Assembly (NCBI RefSeq): GCF_964340395.1
Contig: NC_135556.1
Coordinates: 3,281,501-3,345,500, forward strand
DNA length: 64,000 bases
Direction of reading: 5' to 3'
DNA from: Glandiceps talaboti
Taxonomy: Eukaryota > Hemichordata > Enteropneusta > Spengelidae
The stretch's first letter is position 1, and each line of letters opens with the position of its first letter. Positions 1 to 56,097 of this stretch are shown here, one piece after another. Below the pieces are notes generated by a model. That model worked only from the letters and a program-made list of their open reading frames with translations, was not told the origin of the DNA and searched no databases. Both the position numbers and the translations under genes were made by a program.

Positions 1-91
1 ACCAAGGAAAATATGAGTGACCTAAGGGTTCTTTGTCACTACAAGTTGATAGAGAAGTTGGTCACGAGTATTTTCCGGTTGAATGAAGAAT

Positions 92-238
92 AATATTGGA
101 GAATAATATAATTATATCAGCGCCAGTAATATCAAAGTAAAATATTTGAGAATAACATGATTATACCAGTGCCAGTAATATTAAAGTAAAATATTGGAGA
201 ATAACATAATTATACCAGTGCCAGTAATATCATAGTAA
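92..238. repeat. Three-copy 49-bp tandem repeat
   Basis: Three near-identical copies carrying gccagtaatat and aaagtaaaatatt, in the intron that precedes the first exon in the window. The sequence around it (1-91 and 239-442) has no exon or recognised element. Confidence 0.8.
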
Positions 239-446
239 AATTTTGGGAAAGTAATGGTAATTTTGAACGTTTTGACTCTGATTTTGAACACAGAAAAACC
301 AGTGATGTAGACATGCGTTGTCATGATGTAGAACGACTAGAGTATATATTCCATATTTTTTGTTCAGGGTATGGTATAAAATAAATGATGTTATTGAATC
401 GTTTGTAAAGTTATATCTTCATAGCAAGTTTGACTTCAGTTATTAA

Positions 447-1145
447 CCCTTTGAACCCTAAGCTCCCCAGCGTAACGTGACGTATACCCTGAGCTCCCCA
501 GGGTAACTGTTCCGAAATATCATATTCTTCCTGAAATCATATTTGTCTGCCCGTATATATTTTTTTAGGTGTAAACATGAATAAATGATAAATAAATGAT
601 AAAAACTGACTGTCCAACCTATAGGGGAGGGAAAAATGTTCTCCTTTGAGCTCCAGTATGTCCCCTTCCATTGCCACACCCCCTGCCACGCCCACCTCCC
701 CTACCACGACCCCCTCCCTCTGCCACACCCTCTGCCAACAGGTGCTAGGTCTAAATTATCATCGTCTGAAACATTTGAAGTAGCTGAATCAACGTGGCAG
801 AAATCGCCGTTTACACTAGAATGCTCACTTGATAAATCACTATCATGGCCATAATTGTTACCGTGCACATTTTCCTCATCCGAACTCAACACATCTTGCA
901 GCACTTGAGCATTTGTAATACATCTACGAGGCATTTTTGAAGAGCGAGGTCCGATAAAGTAATACACAGCGACGTTAACAATGGCGGCACTGTACGTCAT
1001 CACTATGTTTGGATGCCAAACACGTGTAGTAACGGGCTGTTTGATTGGCTGTTATATTGCTAGGCGATACGGCCGGTATACCGGCCTTTCGGATATAAAG
1101 TCAAACTCCAATAGGCCGGTATACCGGCCTTTAGGGTGCAAAGGG
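447..1145 (-). mobile_element. piggyBac-like non-autonomous element with transposase remnant
   Basis: Flanked by TTAA on both sides (443-446 and 1146-1149). Its ends are CCCTTTGAACCCTAA and the inverse of CCCTTTGCACCCTAA, the CCCTTTG start and TTAA target typical of piggyBac. A minus-strand frame from 934 begins MPRRCITNAQVLQDVLSSDE and runs acidic/serine-rich like a piggyBac transposase N-terminus. It is cut at 701 after a Gly-Arg-rich stretch, so no catalytic DDD domain remains. Two copies of the palindrome ggccggtataccggcc (near 1070 and 1114) lie at the right end. Confidence 0.75.
701..934 (-). pseudogene. Truncated transposase N-terminus (piggyBac-like)
   Basis: Open from ATG at 934 down to 701. 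It contains VLSSDEENVHGNN, SDLSSEHSSVNG and NVSDDDNLDL, then GRGCGRGRGSW. Similarity to piggyBac is judged from the acidic N-terminal style and from the element ends around it. About 78 residues against several hundred for a full transposase. Confidence 0.5.
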
Positions 1146-1301
1146 TTAATTGCAAGTGATGGCTAAGTATACATCAGTAAGTAGAATGGCAAAATCTTCA
1201 AGTAATTAGACATTTAAATTATTTTCAGACATAAATGTACTGTTTATGTAGGCACTCTACATGTACATGTAAGTTTACTCATTGAATGTATTTATTTACA
1301 G

Positions 1302-45413
<44,112 letters not shown>

Positions 45414-47326
45414 ATTGCCTGAACATTTTCACTGCACACTCTTCTTGTTGAGCAAGAACCTTTACAGCTGCACTTACAAAAGACAAAAAAGGCAACAAGA
45501 ATGAATCAAAACTCTGGAAGGAATCATTTATCAAAGCTTTAAGTTAGTTCATAGACATTTTTTTTTTTCATTTTTGAAACTTTGCTGCCTGCTTTGTAAG
45601 ATTTGCTGTGTTTGTACTTAGCCAGAATTTTCAAGTGAAATTTACATGTAAATTTTAGGAAACATACAGAAGAATGTGCATAATAATTGTAAAAATATAA
45701 TATGACCATTAGTGATAAAAATATTATGTGTGTAATTCATTTTTATTTTGACATTCGTCAATTTCATGAAATCCCAGATTTAGAGTGACAATATTTGATT
45801 TCATATTATTTACTATTGTTATCAGCATGGTTTGACAGATATGATTAGTGTAGAAATATTAACAGTAGATTTTGTAGATTTCATTTGTGCTGTTTTACAT
45901 TCCAGACATCTTACCCAATAACAGCAGAGTCTAATTACTGCATCAGTAATGTACATTCCATATGTGTTTTTTTTTATATTTTATTTGAAGTTGTTTGAAT
46001 TTAGAATTGATTTTGTTTTATCATATTACCAAAATATGAAAGCCAGCCTGAAAATATGGACTAGACACTTTATTCAACCTCAGTATTTTTTGACTGGGAA
46101 ATGTAAGTTTGGGAACAGTGTAAGTACTAGAGAAATACATGAGAAATAACACAGTAATTGCACTGTTCTAAGTTGTGATATCTGTACTTGTTTTGTGGTT
46201 GACTATGTATAGTGTATAGCTGCAAGTGGTTTTGAGTTGATAGCCACCCTCCCATGTTTTAAGTTACTACTATAGTTGTACATGGTAGTATTGCTTTCTT
46301 CTTAAAACTTTGGTCTTTGAAAATACCTTGGTTTTTTCTGTAACCTGTGTATGGTTCAATCTGTGAAAACGCTTCACATGAACTTGTACTTGATGAAGCA
46401 TAAACGGTTCTTATCAGGGAATTGCTGTAAGGAATGTACATGTTCAAGTTGAACTCTATAAGAATGCCATTAATGTTGGCACTAAATCAGTTCAAAAATG
46501 TAACTTTCAAATGATACTACATGTTAGTTACGTAATCATTATCCTGACCTCTCGGTTCTGGTGAAAAGTCTGAGTCTGAACAGCATTCCTAGTGGCCAAA
46601 CTTTCTAATCTTTTGTCTTTACCCAAACTAAAATCTACTAAGCATATATCCTGACTTGTATGCTACAAATGTAAGAGCAGTCCAAAAATTCCAGTCAAGC
46701 TCTAAAATGTGTCACATTTGTGGCAACCTTAGATGTGAACTGCCAGCATTGCTAAGATACTAATAGGCATATTCAGGGAATTTTTATTGTCTACCTTATA
46801 CGGATAAATGAAAGTACTAAGCACTGTATGACGCACTAGATAGCAATATAGAGATGTGTAACTATGTACTTTTATTTAGTTTGTACTTATCATGAATGCA
46901 AAGCACAGATTTGGATTTTCACTTGTTCTAGATTTGTTTAGGTAACACTGTGTGAACTTAAAATGCTCTTGGTAAATGTTACCAAGATTTTTGAAAATAA
47001 TCCTACCAGGACAACATTTGTTGTGCTATCTAGGATTTCATGAAATCCATGCGATTGAAAAAGTTAAAATTCAAACATTTGTCATGGAATTCTGTGAATC
47101 AGATTTGGAATTTGTCACAAGAAAGTATAATTGGATGTCAGAATGTAGTAGGTTTCTGTACTTAGTTGATGTGTTTTGACAAACTGATAAATAATGGTGC
47201 TTTCACCCACATGGTAGCTTTTATGAATTACTCAGTATCTATAAGTACTGTAGATGACATTGACATGATGTGAAAGATATTCACATCATCATTCTCACAA
47301 ACCAGAGGTGATATTTCTCCTGTAAC

Positions 47327-48058
47327 ACTGTGAAATATCAAGTGTCTTAGACATTAACACTTTTAAATATCAAGTGTCTTAGACATTAACACTGTGAAAT
47401 ATCAAGTGTCTTAGACATTGACACTGTGATATATCAAGTGTCTTAGACATTGACACTGTGAAATATCAAGTGTCTTAGACATTGACACTGTGAAATATTA
47501 AGTGTCTTAGACATTGACACTGTGATATATCAAGTGTCTTAGACATTGACACTTTGAAATATCAAGTGTCTTAGACATTGACACTGTGATATATCAAGTG
47601 TCTTAGACATTGACACTTTGAAATATCAAGTGTCTTAGACATTGACACTTTGAAATATCAAGTGTCTTAGACATTGACACTTTGAAATATCAAGTGTCTT
47701 AGACATTGACACTGTGAAATATCAAGTGTCTTAGACATTGACACTTTGAAATATCAAGTGTCTTAGACATTGACACTGTGAAATATCAAGTGTCTTAGAC
47801 ATTGACACTGTGAAATATCAAGTGTCTTAGACATTGACACTGTGAAATATCAAGTGTCTTAGACATTGACACTGTGATATATCAAGTGTCTTAGACATTG
47901 ACACTGTGAAATATTAAGTGTCTTAGACATTGACACTGTGAAATATCAAGTGTCTTAGACATTGACACTGTGATATATCAAGTGTCTTAGACATTGACAC
48001 TGTGAAATATCAAGTGTCTCAGACATTGACATTGTGATATATCAAGCATCTTAGCCAT
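47327..48058. repeat. 32-bp minisatellite with a hairpin in each unit, about 23 copies
   Basis: Unit contains gaaatatcaagtgtcttaga and cattgacac. AGTGTC and GACACT in each unit pair across a 9-nt loop. Located in the probable NEK1 3' UTR. Confidence 0.95.
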
Positions 48059-48659
48059 TGATGTAAAAAAAAGTGGCTGTGGTTTATGACAATGTCACAT
48101 CACCTTCTATCATACAACTGTTTTCACATAACCCATGCAATTTGATGAAAGCTTTGATCCAAGTGTCAGAATTTCTAATATGGCCACCACAGTCATCTGT
48201 GCTTTTCAAAACAAAAGTTTGTGCAGTCTGTCTGTTTGTTGTACAACTTATACAATTTGTGACAAAAGTTTTGACTTGAAACATTTTGGACATGTCATTC
48301 AATCAATTGTAATGCTTATTTGAGAAATTCTGCTTCATGCTCATCAACAAAATCTGTAGTCACACAGTTGTTAAATGTAACAGTAATGTCAGAATGGTTG
48401 TATTATGAGATACTTAGAAAGCTATCACAGACAATAACAATTTGTAATGATCTGACATATTCTATATCACCATATTACCATGTTGTGTCTTTACACCTTG
48501 TGTTGTAGACATGCACCCACTCTACATCTCAAATTTATTGTGTTCAGATTCCTCCTACTTTTATGAAAACAGCTCACAGTCTTTACTTTCCCTAAGACTA
48601 CTAGCACGCCATGAGTTACAGATATTTGTTTGTTTGCTTGATATACTTATTATCTTTTT

Positions 48660-48665
48660 AATAAA
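48660..48665 (+). promoter_or_regulatory. Candidate polyadenylation signal AATAAA
   Basis: Canonical hexamer about 3.2 kb after the NEK1 stop, and the first perfect match after it. Other AATAAA hexamers occur further right (for example near 50020 and 51623), so the choice is tentative. Confidence 0.3.
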
Positions 48666-48680
48666 CTGATTTCCCCGTAA

Positions 48681-50334
48681 TGATGCTGAATTTGTCTGTT
48701 ACATTTATGTTTTGAAGTGTGCCCTCTAGTGATATAATGTTACACATATTCTTGGCACCTGCAATACATGTGTAGAGTTCTACCACCTAGGTTTGTCATG
48801 AAAGTAATGACTATTCAATTCCGTGGTTGACACCATAACTTCCGCTCCACATGCTACACATGCATTACTATAGGCATGCATGAGAAGTCAACCTTCTTGT
48901 TCTATTTTGACCCTCTAGCATGGGGTAAATTTGCAGGTACCAAGAATTGATGTTAATACTTGTAAACAAGTTAAACTATTCTTTTATTTCTCTCAAAGTT
49001 TATCAATGAAGTAGACCATATTTTAAAGAGTAAGATCACATCAAATCTCATTATTGTAGTAAAACACTAACTTCTTAATTTCATGAAACAATAGTCCCTT
49101 TGATTATAAAAATCAGCCATCTAATGGCTCTTTCTGAACACAATGATGACTGCACTAAATTTTGCCTTCAACTTATAGACGAAAAAAATGTATTCTAGGA
49201 TTTCGTGTATTGACCTTTGATCCCCATATAGAGCATCGCTATTACCACCAGAGGGCAGTATTTACAAGGACTTTCAATAATTGAATGTTGTTTATATAGG
49301 ATAAGATAGAGTAAGATATTCAATTCTGTTTGTATTGCATTCAATTTCTTGACTTTGTCCAGAAATTTTCAATCCAAAATGTTATCAATGACATTTTCTC
49401 TCACTTTGTGGTACGGACTATATGCAGATCAGCTAGTTGACCAAATCACTCAAATTACTTTAAAAACTTAGAAAGATATTTAATAATACTATGCAGTACA
49501 AGAGGGCCTTAGCTGTATTTCTATGCTGTGATGAAATGAATTGTGGTGTTATTTTCATCACTGTACTGTCAGTATTACGTGTCTTTGTTGCAATGTTTAT
49601 GTAATATCCGTCCTTGTTTTCAAATACTTGCATACTTATAATATAACCAGTTTACTTACTACTTTCTATTTGTGTTCAAATCCAAAGATAAGTTTAAAGG
49701 GGCATAAGTTGAGTGTATGTAGTATTTGAGCTAATGTTTCTGCATTTTAAAAAGTTATCTGTTGTATTATACTGTGAAAACATGTGGATTGTATATGTAC
49801 AATGCATACTACAATGTCAAGAAGACCCCTTAGCTAGTAACAAATGTAACAATGTGACAACACCAAAGGTATACATCAACATTATTGATGTTTTATATAT
49901 TTTCACACAAGTGAACAAGGCTACTTACAAGTGAGCTTTTTGAAAAAGTCTACTGTGTTGTGAAACTATTCAAAGATTGAAACCATCAGGTTTGGCACTC
50001 ATTAATACCAATAAACTCAGCTTGTGACAGTTGGATGATTTCCAGATAAAAGGTCACATCAATTTGTCATTGTTTAAAGTGAATGTCACTTTTGCTTTGA
50101 ACCCAACTGTGCTTAACAAGTTTTAATTTAGAAAAATATCCATTTGATGTTAACTAACTCCTATGTATTGTTACACTATTCTATGCAGTGTCAGATACTT
50201 TACTATCTAACCTAAAACCTAAAAAACTGTGTGAATGATACTTCATTTATGAATTCAACCAATCAGATATTTGTATATTGTTTATATTGTTTGGAAGCTA
50301 CCATAAAAGAAAAATCGTCTTAGATTATGTTGTA
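48681..50334. other. Intergenic, nothing recognised
   Basis: No exon with good splice sites and no element ends seen on either strand. Confidence 0.5.
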
Positions 50335-51094
50335 TTTTATGCCAACAACTGTAGTTAATCTCAGTTATTGGTGTATTGTCAAGTCTTTTATGCCAACAAC
50401 TGTAGTTAATCTCAGTTATTGGTGTATTGTCAAGACTTTTATGCCAACAACTGTAGTTAATCTCAGTTATTGGTGTATTGTCAAGACTTTTATGCCAACA
50501 ACTGTAGTTAATCTCAGTTATTGGTGTATTGTCAAGACTTTTATGCCAACAACTGTAGTTAATCTCAGTTATTGGTGTATTGTCAAGACTTTTATGCCAA
50601 CAACTGTAGTTAATCTCAGTTATTGGTGTATTGTCAAGTCTTTTATGCCAACAACTGTAGTTAATCTCAGTTATTGGTGTATTGTCAAGTCTTTTATGCC
50701 AACAACTGTAGTTAATCTCAGTTATTGGTGTATTGTCAAGACTTTTATGCCAACAACTGTAGTTAATCTCAGTTATTGGTGTATTGTCAAGTCTTTTATG
50801 CCAACAACTGTAGTTAATCTCAGTTATTGGTGTATTGTCAAGACTTTTATGCCAACAACTGTAGTTAATCTCAGTTATTGGTGTATTGTCAAGTCTTTTA
50901 TGCCAACAACTGTAGTTAATCTCAGTTATTGGTGTATTGTCAAGACTTTTATGCCAACAACTGTAGTTAATCTCAGTTATTGGTGTATTGTCAAGTCTTT
51001 TATGCCAACAACTGTAGTTAATCTCAGTTATTGGTGTATTGTCAAGACTTTTATGCCAACAACTGTAGTTAATCTCAGTTATTGGTGTATTGTC
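50335..51094. repeat. 51-bp minisatellite, about 15 copies
   Basis: Unit contains ttttatgccaacaactgtag and ttattggtgtattgtcaag, varying only at agtc/agac. A frame of 297 codons stays open because 51 is a multiple of three. Not called as coding. Confidence 0.96.
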
Positions 51095-51727
51095 AAAACG
51101 TTTGTCACCATTCTATTTTACAAGCTATGTCTTATAATGTCTAACATTGCTATTCTCTGTCTTCATTATTCTTCAGTATTTGATCTTACTTCCTTCATAT
51201 GTCTGTGTGTCCCATTCTAAGAATATGTTTGAGAACTGTAGCCAATTGTTTTGTGTGTTCAATTTTTTGCCAGATTATAACTTATGTACAATACATTTTA
51301 ACTGTAAAACTGGCAGCATACTCCCTTTGAAGTTCTTCCATCCATGGTGTGTATGTTTAGGGTTATCTCTAGCACTGCAAACTTTTGCAAAGTTGCCAAA
51401 TCCAATGTTAAATTTGACACATAAAGTCCTCATTGTAAATGGCTATTCTATTCAGTTTTCAAGATATTTAGTTTATTCACATATCTCCATACAAACATTA
51501 GTAGTATAATTGGTATATCATAAGAATTCATGTGATGACATCATATCTTGTCGTTTTTGCAGCAAATCTAATCTCTGTACACACATAGCTAAGAAACTGC
51601 TTAAAGACTTAAACATGAATAGAATAAAGAGGGTTTTTGCGTGACACACTTACTGATGTTTTTTAGTTTCTTTTTTGAGCCCCAAACAGGCTATGTTTGG
51701 AAGTTGTGTGGAAATAGGAGTAGGAAT
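51095..51727. other. Intergenic, nothing recognised
   Basis: Short open frames only. No conserved protein or element seen. Confidence 0.5.
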
Positions 51728-54700
51728 GATGAATGCTGGATGGCCGGTAACTTAGATGAATGCTGGATGCCTGGTAACTTAGATGAATGCTGAATGGCTG
51801 GTAACTTAGATGACTGCTGGATGGCTGGTAACTTAGATGACTGCTGGATGGCTGGTAACTTAGATGAATGCTGAATGGCTGGTATTAGATGAATGCTGGG
51901 TGGCTGGTAACTTAGATGAATGCTGAATGGCTGGTAACTTAGATGAATGCTGAATGGCTGGTAACTTAGATGAATGCTGGATGGCTGGTAACTTAGATGA
52001 ATGCTGAATGGCTGGTATTAGATGAATGCTGAATGGCTGGTAACTTAGATGAATGCTGAATGGCTGGTAACTTAGATGAATGCTGGATGGCTGGTAACTT
52101 AGATGAATGCTGAATGGCTGGTAACTTAGATGAATGCTGGGTGGCTGGTAACTTAGATGAATGCTGAATGGCTGGTATTAGATGAATGCTGGGTGGCTGG
52201 TAACTTAGATGAATGTTGGATGGCTGGTAACTTAGATGAATGCTGGATGGCTGGTGTTAGATGAATGCTGAATGGCTGGTAACTTAGATGAATGATGAAT
52301 GGCTGGTAACTTAGATGAATGCTGGATGGCTGGTAACTTAGATAAATGCAGAATGGCTGGTAACTTAGATGAATGCTGGATGGCTGGTATTAGATGAATG
52401 CTGGGTGGCTGGTAACTTAGATGAATGTTGGATGGCTGGTAACTTAGATGAATGCTGGATGGCTGGTGTTAGATGAATGCTGGATGGCTGGTAACTCAGA
52501 TGAATGCTGGATGGCTGGTATTAGATGATTGCTGGATGGCTGGTGTTAGATGACTGCTGGATGGCTGGTATTTAATAGATGAATACTGGATGGCTGGTAT
52601 AAGATGGTTGCTGGATGGCTGGTGTTAGATGACTGCTGGATGGCTGGTGTTAGATGACTGCTGGATGGCTGGTATTAGATGATTGCTGGATGGCTGGTAA
52701 CTTAGATGAATGCTGGATGGCTGGTAACTTAGATGAATGTTGGATGGCTGGTAACATAGATGAATGCTGGTTGGCTGGTAACTTAGATGAATGCTGGGTG
52801 GCTGGTAACTTAGATGAATGGCTGGTAACTTAGATGAATGCTGGATGGCTGGTAACTTAGATGAATGCTGGATGGCTGGTAACTTAGATGAATGCTGGAT
52901 GGCTGGTAACTTAGATGAATGCTGGGTGGCTGGTAACTTAGATGAATGATGGATGGCTGGTATTAGATGATTGCTGGATGGCTGGTAACTTAGATGAATG
53001 ATGGATGGCTGGTAACTTAGATGAATGATGGATGGCTGGTAACTTAGATGAATGATGGATGGCTGGTAACTTAGATGAATGCTGAATGGCTGGTAACTTA
53101 GATGATTGCTGGATGGCTGGTATTAGATGATTGCTGGATGGCTGGTAACTTAGATGAATGTTGGATGGCTGGTAACTTAGATGAATGATGGATGGCTGGT
53201 AACTTAGATGAATGCTGAATGGCTGGTATTAGATGATTGCTGGATGGCTGGTAACTTAGATGAATGCTGGATGGCTGGTAACTTAGATGAATGTTGGATG
53301 GCTGGTAACTTAGATGAATGCTGGTTGGCTGGTATTAGATGATTGCTGGATGGCTAGTAACTTAGATGAATGTTGGATGGCTGGTATTAGATGATTGCTG
53401 GATGGCTGGTGTTAGATGACTGCTGGATGGCTGGTATTAGATGAATACTGGATGGCTGGTATAAGATGAATGCTGGATGGCTGGTGTTAGATGACTGCTG
53501 GATGGCTGGTATTAGATGATTGCTGGATGGCTGGTAACTTAGATGAATGCTGAATGGCTGGTATTAGATGATTGCTGGATGGCTGGTAACTTAGATGAAT
53601 GCTGGATGGCTGGTAACTTAGATGAATGTTGGATGGCTGGTAACTTAGATGACTGCTGGATGGCTGGTAACTTAGATGAATGCTGGGTGGCTGGTAACTT
53701 AGATGAATGGCTGGTAACTTAGATGAATGCTGGATGGCTGGTAACTTAGATGAATGCTGGATGGCTGGTAACTTAGATGAATGCTGAATGGCTGGTAACT
53801 TAGATGAATGCTGGATGGCTGGTAACTTAGATGAATGCTGGATGGCTGGTATTAGATGACTGCTGAATGGCTGGTAACTTAGATGAATGCTGGATGGCTG
53901 GTATTAGATGAATGCTGGATGGCTGGTATTAGATAAATGCTGAATGGCTGGTAACTTAGATGAATGCTGGATGGCTGGTAACGTAGATGAATGCTGAATG
54001 GCTGGTAACTTCGATGACTGCTGGATGGCTGGTAACTTAGATGAATGCTGGATGGCTGGTAACTTAGATGAATGCTGAATGGCTGGTAACTTAGATGAAT
54101 GCTGGATGGCTGGTATTAGATGAATGCTGAATGGCTGGTATTAGATGAATACTGGATGGCTGGTATAAGATGATTGCTGGATGGCTGGTGTTAGATGACT
54201 GCTGGATGGCTGGTATTAGATGAATGCTGGATGGCTGGTAACTTAGATGATTGCTGAATGGCTGGTAACTTAGATGAATGCTGGATGGCTGGTAACTTAG
54301 ATGAATGCTGAATGGCTGGTAACTTAGATGAATGCTGAATGGCTGGTATTAGATGAATGCTGGATGGCTGGTATTAGATGAATGCTGGATGGCTGGTAAC
54401 TTAGATGATTGCTGGATGGCTGGTAACTTAGATGAATGCTGGATGGCTGGTAACTTAGATGAATGCTGAATGGCTGGTATTAGATGAATGCTGGATCGCT
54501 GGTATTAGATGAATGCTGAATGGCTGGTATTAGATGAATGCTGGATGGCTGGTAACTTAGATGAATGCTGAATGGCTGGTAACTTACATGAATGCTGAAT
54601 GGCTGGTAACTTAGATGAATGCTGGATGGCTGGTGTTAGATGACTGCTGGATGGCTGGTATGAGATGAATGCTGGATGGCTGGTAACTTAGATGAATGCT

Positions 54701-54855
54701 GAATGGCTGGTAACTTAGATGAATGCTGGATGGCTGGTAACTTAGATGAATGCTGGATGGCTGGTAACTTAGATGAATGCTGAATGGCTGGTAACTTAGA
54801 TGAATGCTGAATGGCTGGTAATTTAGATGAATGCTGAATGGCTGGTAACGTAGAT
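51728..54855. repeat. 25/27-bp minisatellite, about 118 copies
   Basis: Unit is gatgaatgctggatggctgg plus taactta (27 bp) or tatta (25 bp). The mix of the two lengths breaks reading frames. Blocks such as tatt-gattgctgg-gtgtt-gactgctgg recur, so higher-order structure is present. Confidence 0.96.
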
Positions 54856-56052
54856 CATCAGGTAGGCAAGTGAGTAAACATTCAGCAACATGACCACGCC
54901 CATAGCAACAGCCAAATGATTGCTTACATTGCAAAGATAGCAACATGGTTGGATAGGCAACTGGATAGTCATCCAGCAAATGAACACCTATTGTTAGCGT
55001 GGACCTGGCATGTGGATAAACATTTATAAAAACTATACAGTTGTGCTACAGTGCCATTTGCAGTATTTTTAGAAATTATTCCCTTATTTTTTTTATCAAA
55101 TTTTCCATCCCATAATGTTTAATACGAAATGTTGCATCAAATGTAAACGTTGTGAAATATTTTACTTTTATACACTATCTATCATTTCCCCTATCTACAC
55201 CTTGTTATTGCCAATTTACTTTAAAATATTTGAACATTAATTTTAAATGAGCCTAGTTGCTTTGCTAGGTTACACATTATGGACCAGGACAAAAGAAATG
55301 ACCACTTTCAAACTAGTATAATAACAGTGACAATATTGGGAGAGCTATCGTAGATGGGAAATACAGCTGAAAGTAATCCTTTCTTGTGTATTTACTATCC
55401 AAAATTCTATGTTCCCCACTTCCTAGCTGCTGCAGTGTTGGAAGCTTCCTCAACAAAATTTCCACCATGAACTCTTGCTTTGACGTTAATATATATATAT
55501 ATATATATTTTATTTATTTATTTTTTTTTTTGGGGGGGGGGGGTTGCAAAACTTCATTGCTCTGGGCAGATCAATCGAATGAGTGTTTGTGACTGACCTT
55601 TTGAACTTTCTTGCAACAATAACAATGACCATCACACATATACAAGGTATACTGACAAGCCAAATATGCAGCAATTTTACATACCATATGGAATATAAAA
55701 AGAAAAAGTGTTTGATACAAAGCACAAAAATTCTTGAAACTTTCTCAATAATTACAGTTCTTTTTGTAACCATGGTGAAGAGTTAACAATGAGAAATGGC
55801 ACACACATACACATGTTGAAAAAAGACCATGATGCATAAATGTACTATTGAAACATCTAACTTAATTGTATCATTTTACTTCATAAATTTATCTTTATCT
55901 CAGCCCCTTCCCAAGACAAAGTTTCTATTTTGAAATTTCCCTCCCCAACAGAATTACCTTTCCACAAATCATGAACACCATTTTTTTCCAAAAAAATGTA
56001 TTTTTCCAGTTAGTTTTTATGATCTTTCCCACACATAGTTCATCATATACTG
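54856..56052. other. Intergenic or minus-strand 3' UTR
   Basis: Contains an AT/T/G homopolymer cluster at 55491-55544. Otherwise AT-rich with no gene recognised. Minus-strand AATAAA hexamers lie within about 55508-55520. Confidence 0.5.
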
Positions 56053-56097
56053 TCACAATCCATTCACCCTCCATAAGGCAGTCATTACAGCTTTAAC
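56053..56097 (-). CDS. Candidate last coding exon of a small minus-strand gene
   Basis: On the minus strand, a strong acceptor (T-rich run, then ttttcag) starts the exon at 56097. In phase with the exon at 58150-58254 it reads VKAVMTALWRVNGL-stop. Function unknown; I do not recognise the protein. Confidence 0.33.
   Translation of the reverse strand, partial: VKAVMTALWRVNGL

Larger units (their letters stand above)
45414..48680 (+). other. NEK1: Probable NEK1 3' UTR
   Basis: No open frame of interest follows the exon 30 stop. The first full AATAAA I see downstream is at 48660. The stretch holds the 32-bp hairpin minisatellite at 47327-48058 and otherwise unremarkable AT-rich sequence. The end point is inferred, not shown. 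Confidence 0.4.

Noticed and set aside
1301-1301. Missing upstream NEK1 exon with the HRD motif within 1-1300
   Set aside because: Searched by eye on the plus strand. No HRD-coding segment with splice sites is present, so the exon lies left of the window.
49690-49720. ttaaaggggcataagttg as another TTAA-flanked MITE end
   Set aside because: I could not find a matching inverted end within a plausible distance.
50327-51220. 297-codon plus-strand frame with repeats of FMPTTVVNLSYWCIVK
   Set aside because: Translation of the 51-bp array. It uses a non-unique repeat start and ends in random sequence.
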